From: Gluconacetobacter diazotrophicus PA1 5
Lineage (GTDB): Bacteria > Pseudomonadota > Alphaproteobacteria > Acetobacterales > Acetobacteraceae
Assembly (NCBI RefSeq): GCF_000067045.1
Contig: NC_010125.1
Span: 646,001-710,000, forward strand
Direction of reading: 5' to 3'
DNA: 64,000 nt
The notes below the pieces were generated by a model. That model was given only the letters and a program-made list of their open reading frames with translations, did no database searches and was not told the origin of the DNA. The position numbers were made by a program, and so were the translations under genes. Shown piece by piece: positions 63,539-64,000 of this stretch (positions are counted from its first letter, which is position 1; every line of letters starts with the position of its first letter).

Positions 63539-64000
63539 TCAGCCCCGCCCGCGATATCCCGGCACGTCCTGCGCCGGAATCCACACGCCCTCGGGTGCCG
63601 GCCCGGTCTGCCAGAACACGTCGATCGGCATGCCGCCGCGCGGGTACCAGTACGCCCCGATCCGCAGCCAGACCGGTGACAGCAGATCGACCAGCGTGGT
63701 CGCGATCTGGATCGAGCACGCTTCGTGGAAGGCGCCATGGTTGCGGAAGCTGGTCAGGAACAGCTTCAGCGACTTGCTCTCGACGATCCACTGGTCGGGG
63801 ATGTAGTCGATGACCAGATGCGCGAAATCCGGCTGCCCCGTCACCGGACACAGCGAGGTGAATTCCGGGGCGGTGAACCGGACCACGTAGCGACGTCCGG
63901 GATGCGGCGCGGGCACGCGCTCCAGCGTCGCGTCTTCCGGGCGGGCGGGTTGGATCGTGGCCTGGCCCAGCTGGGTCAGGGTCTGGCTGCCATCGTCCGG
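63539..64000 (-). CDS. queF: NADPH-dependent 7-cyano-7-deazaguanine reductase QueF (partial)
   Basis: The last 153 residues of a unimodular QueF, which reduces preQ0 to preQ1 in queuosine biosynthesis. It shows the catalytic Cys in [15 protein letters not shown], the [21 protein letters not shown] motif (in two parts) and a [16 protein letters not shown] end. The frame continues leftwards on the protein ([16 protein letters not shown]) to the right edge of the window, so the start codon is outside or at the very edge. Confidence 0.93.
   Translation of the reverse strand, partial: PDDGSQTLTQLGQATIQPARPEDATLERVPAPHPGRRYVVRFTAPEFTSLCPVTGQPDFAHLVIDYIPDQWIVESKSLKLFLTSFRNHGAFHEACSIQIATTLVDLLSPVWLRIGAYWYPRGGMPIDVFWQTGPAPEGVWIPAQDVPGYRGRG

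Overview
The window is a GC-rich (roughly two-thirds G+C by eye), gene-dense bacterial chromosome segment. It most likely comes from an acetic acid bacterium (Acetobacteraceae, Alphaproteobacteria), and Gluconacetobacter is my best guess. The clues are an F1 ATP synthase operon atpHAGDC standing apart from F0 genes, an alphaproteobacterial SOS box (GTTC-N7-GTTC) before imuA-imuB-dnaE2, a gluconate 5-dehydrogenase with a LacI-type regulator, an AldB-type acetaldehyde dehydrogenase, and a short AT-rich hairpin of a kind I associate with this family. The genus call is inference from gene content; no 16S is present.

Layout. 0-9.6 kb: YciF-like ferritin-fold protein, arogenate/prephenate dehydrogenase, GNAT, porin, aldehyde dehydrogenase with an AcoR-like regulator that lacks the AAA+ domain, two tiny overlapping Pro/Asp-rich genes, a sugar porter and a TauE/SafE exporter. 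9.7-17.9 kb: an internally deleted RND pump, a cupredoxin-FTR1-P19 iron uptake operon with a divergent membrane protein, and mntR/mntH. 17.9-30.9 kb: cobalamin functions (cbiB/cobD, bluB, and a riboswitch-controlled btuB-btuF-btuC-btuD-cobC operon), enclosing a tautomerase, an N-acyl-D-amino-acid deacylase-like amidohydrolase, a LysR/YeiH divergent pair, a cyclophilin and PhnA.

31-42.8 kb: a metallophosphoesterase-glycosyltransferase pair, a two-component system whose response regulator is split by an IS630-family element, an SDR, and the imuA-imuB-dnaE2 mutagenesis cassette. 42.8-49.1 kb: a catabolic cluster (CaiB-type CoA transferase, enoyl-CoA hydratase, ACS-family transporter, GntR regulator, gamma carbonic anhydrase) and an MFS exporter. 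49.2-54.5 kb: tRNA-Thr, pqiABC, nusG-secE-tRNA-Trp and tRNA-Gly. 54.6-58.2 kb: DHA2 drug exporter, gno and a LacI-type regulator. 58.4-64 kb: atpHAGDC with a good terminator, and queF running off the right edge.

The main themes are metal and cofactor acquisition (Fe, Mn, B12), sugar-acid oxidation, and stress/DNA damage. The most noteworthy irregularities are: the IS630 insertion whose 3-bp flanking repeat exactly restores the broken response regulator; the RND permease missing two transmembrane blocks while keeping an open frame; the AAA+-less AcoR-like regulator; the overlapping Pro/Asp-rich mini-genes; and an AT-rich hairpin island between imuB and dnaE2 that calls the dnaE2 start into question. 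I saw no CRISPR array, phage region or obviously new defence system.
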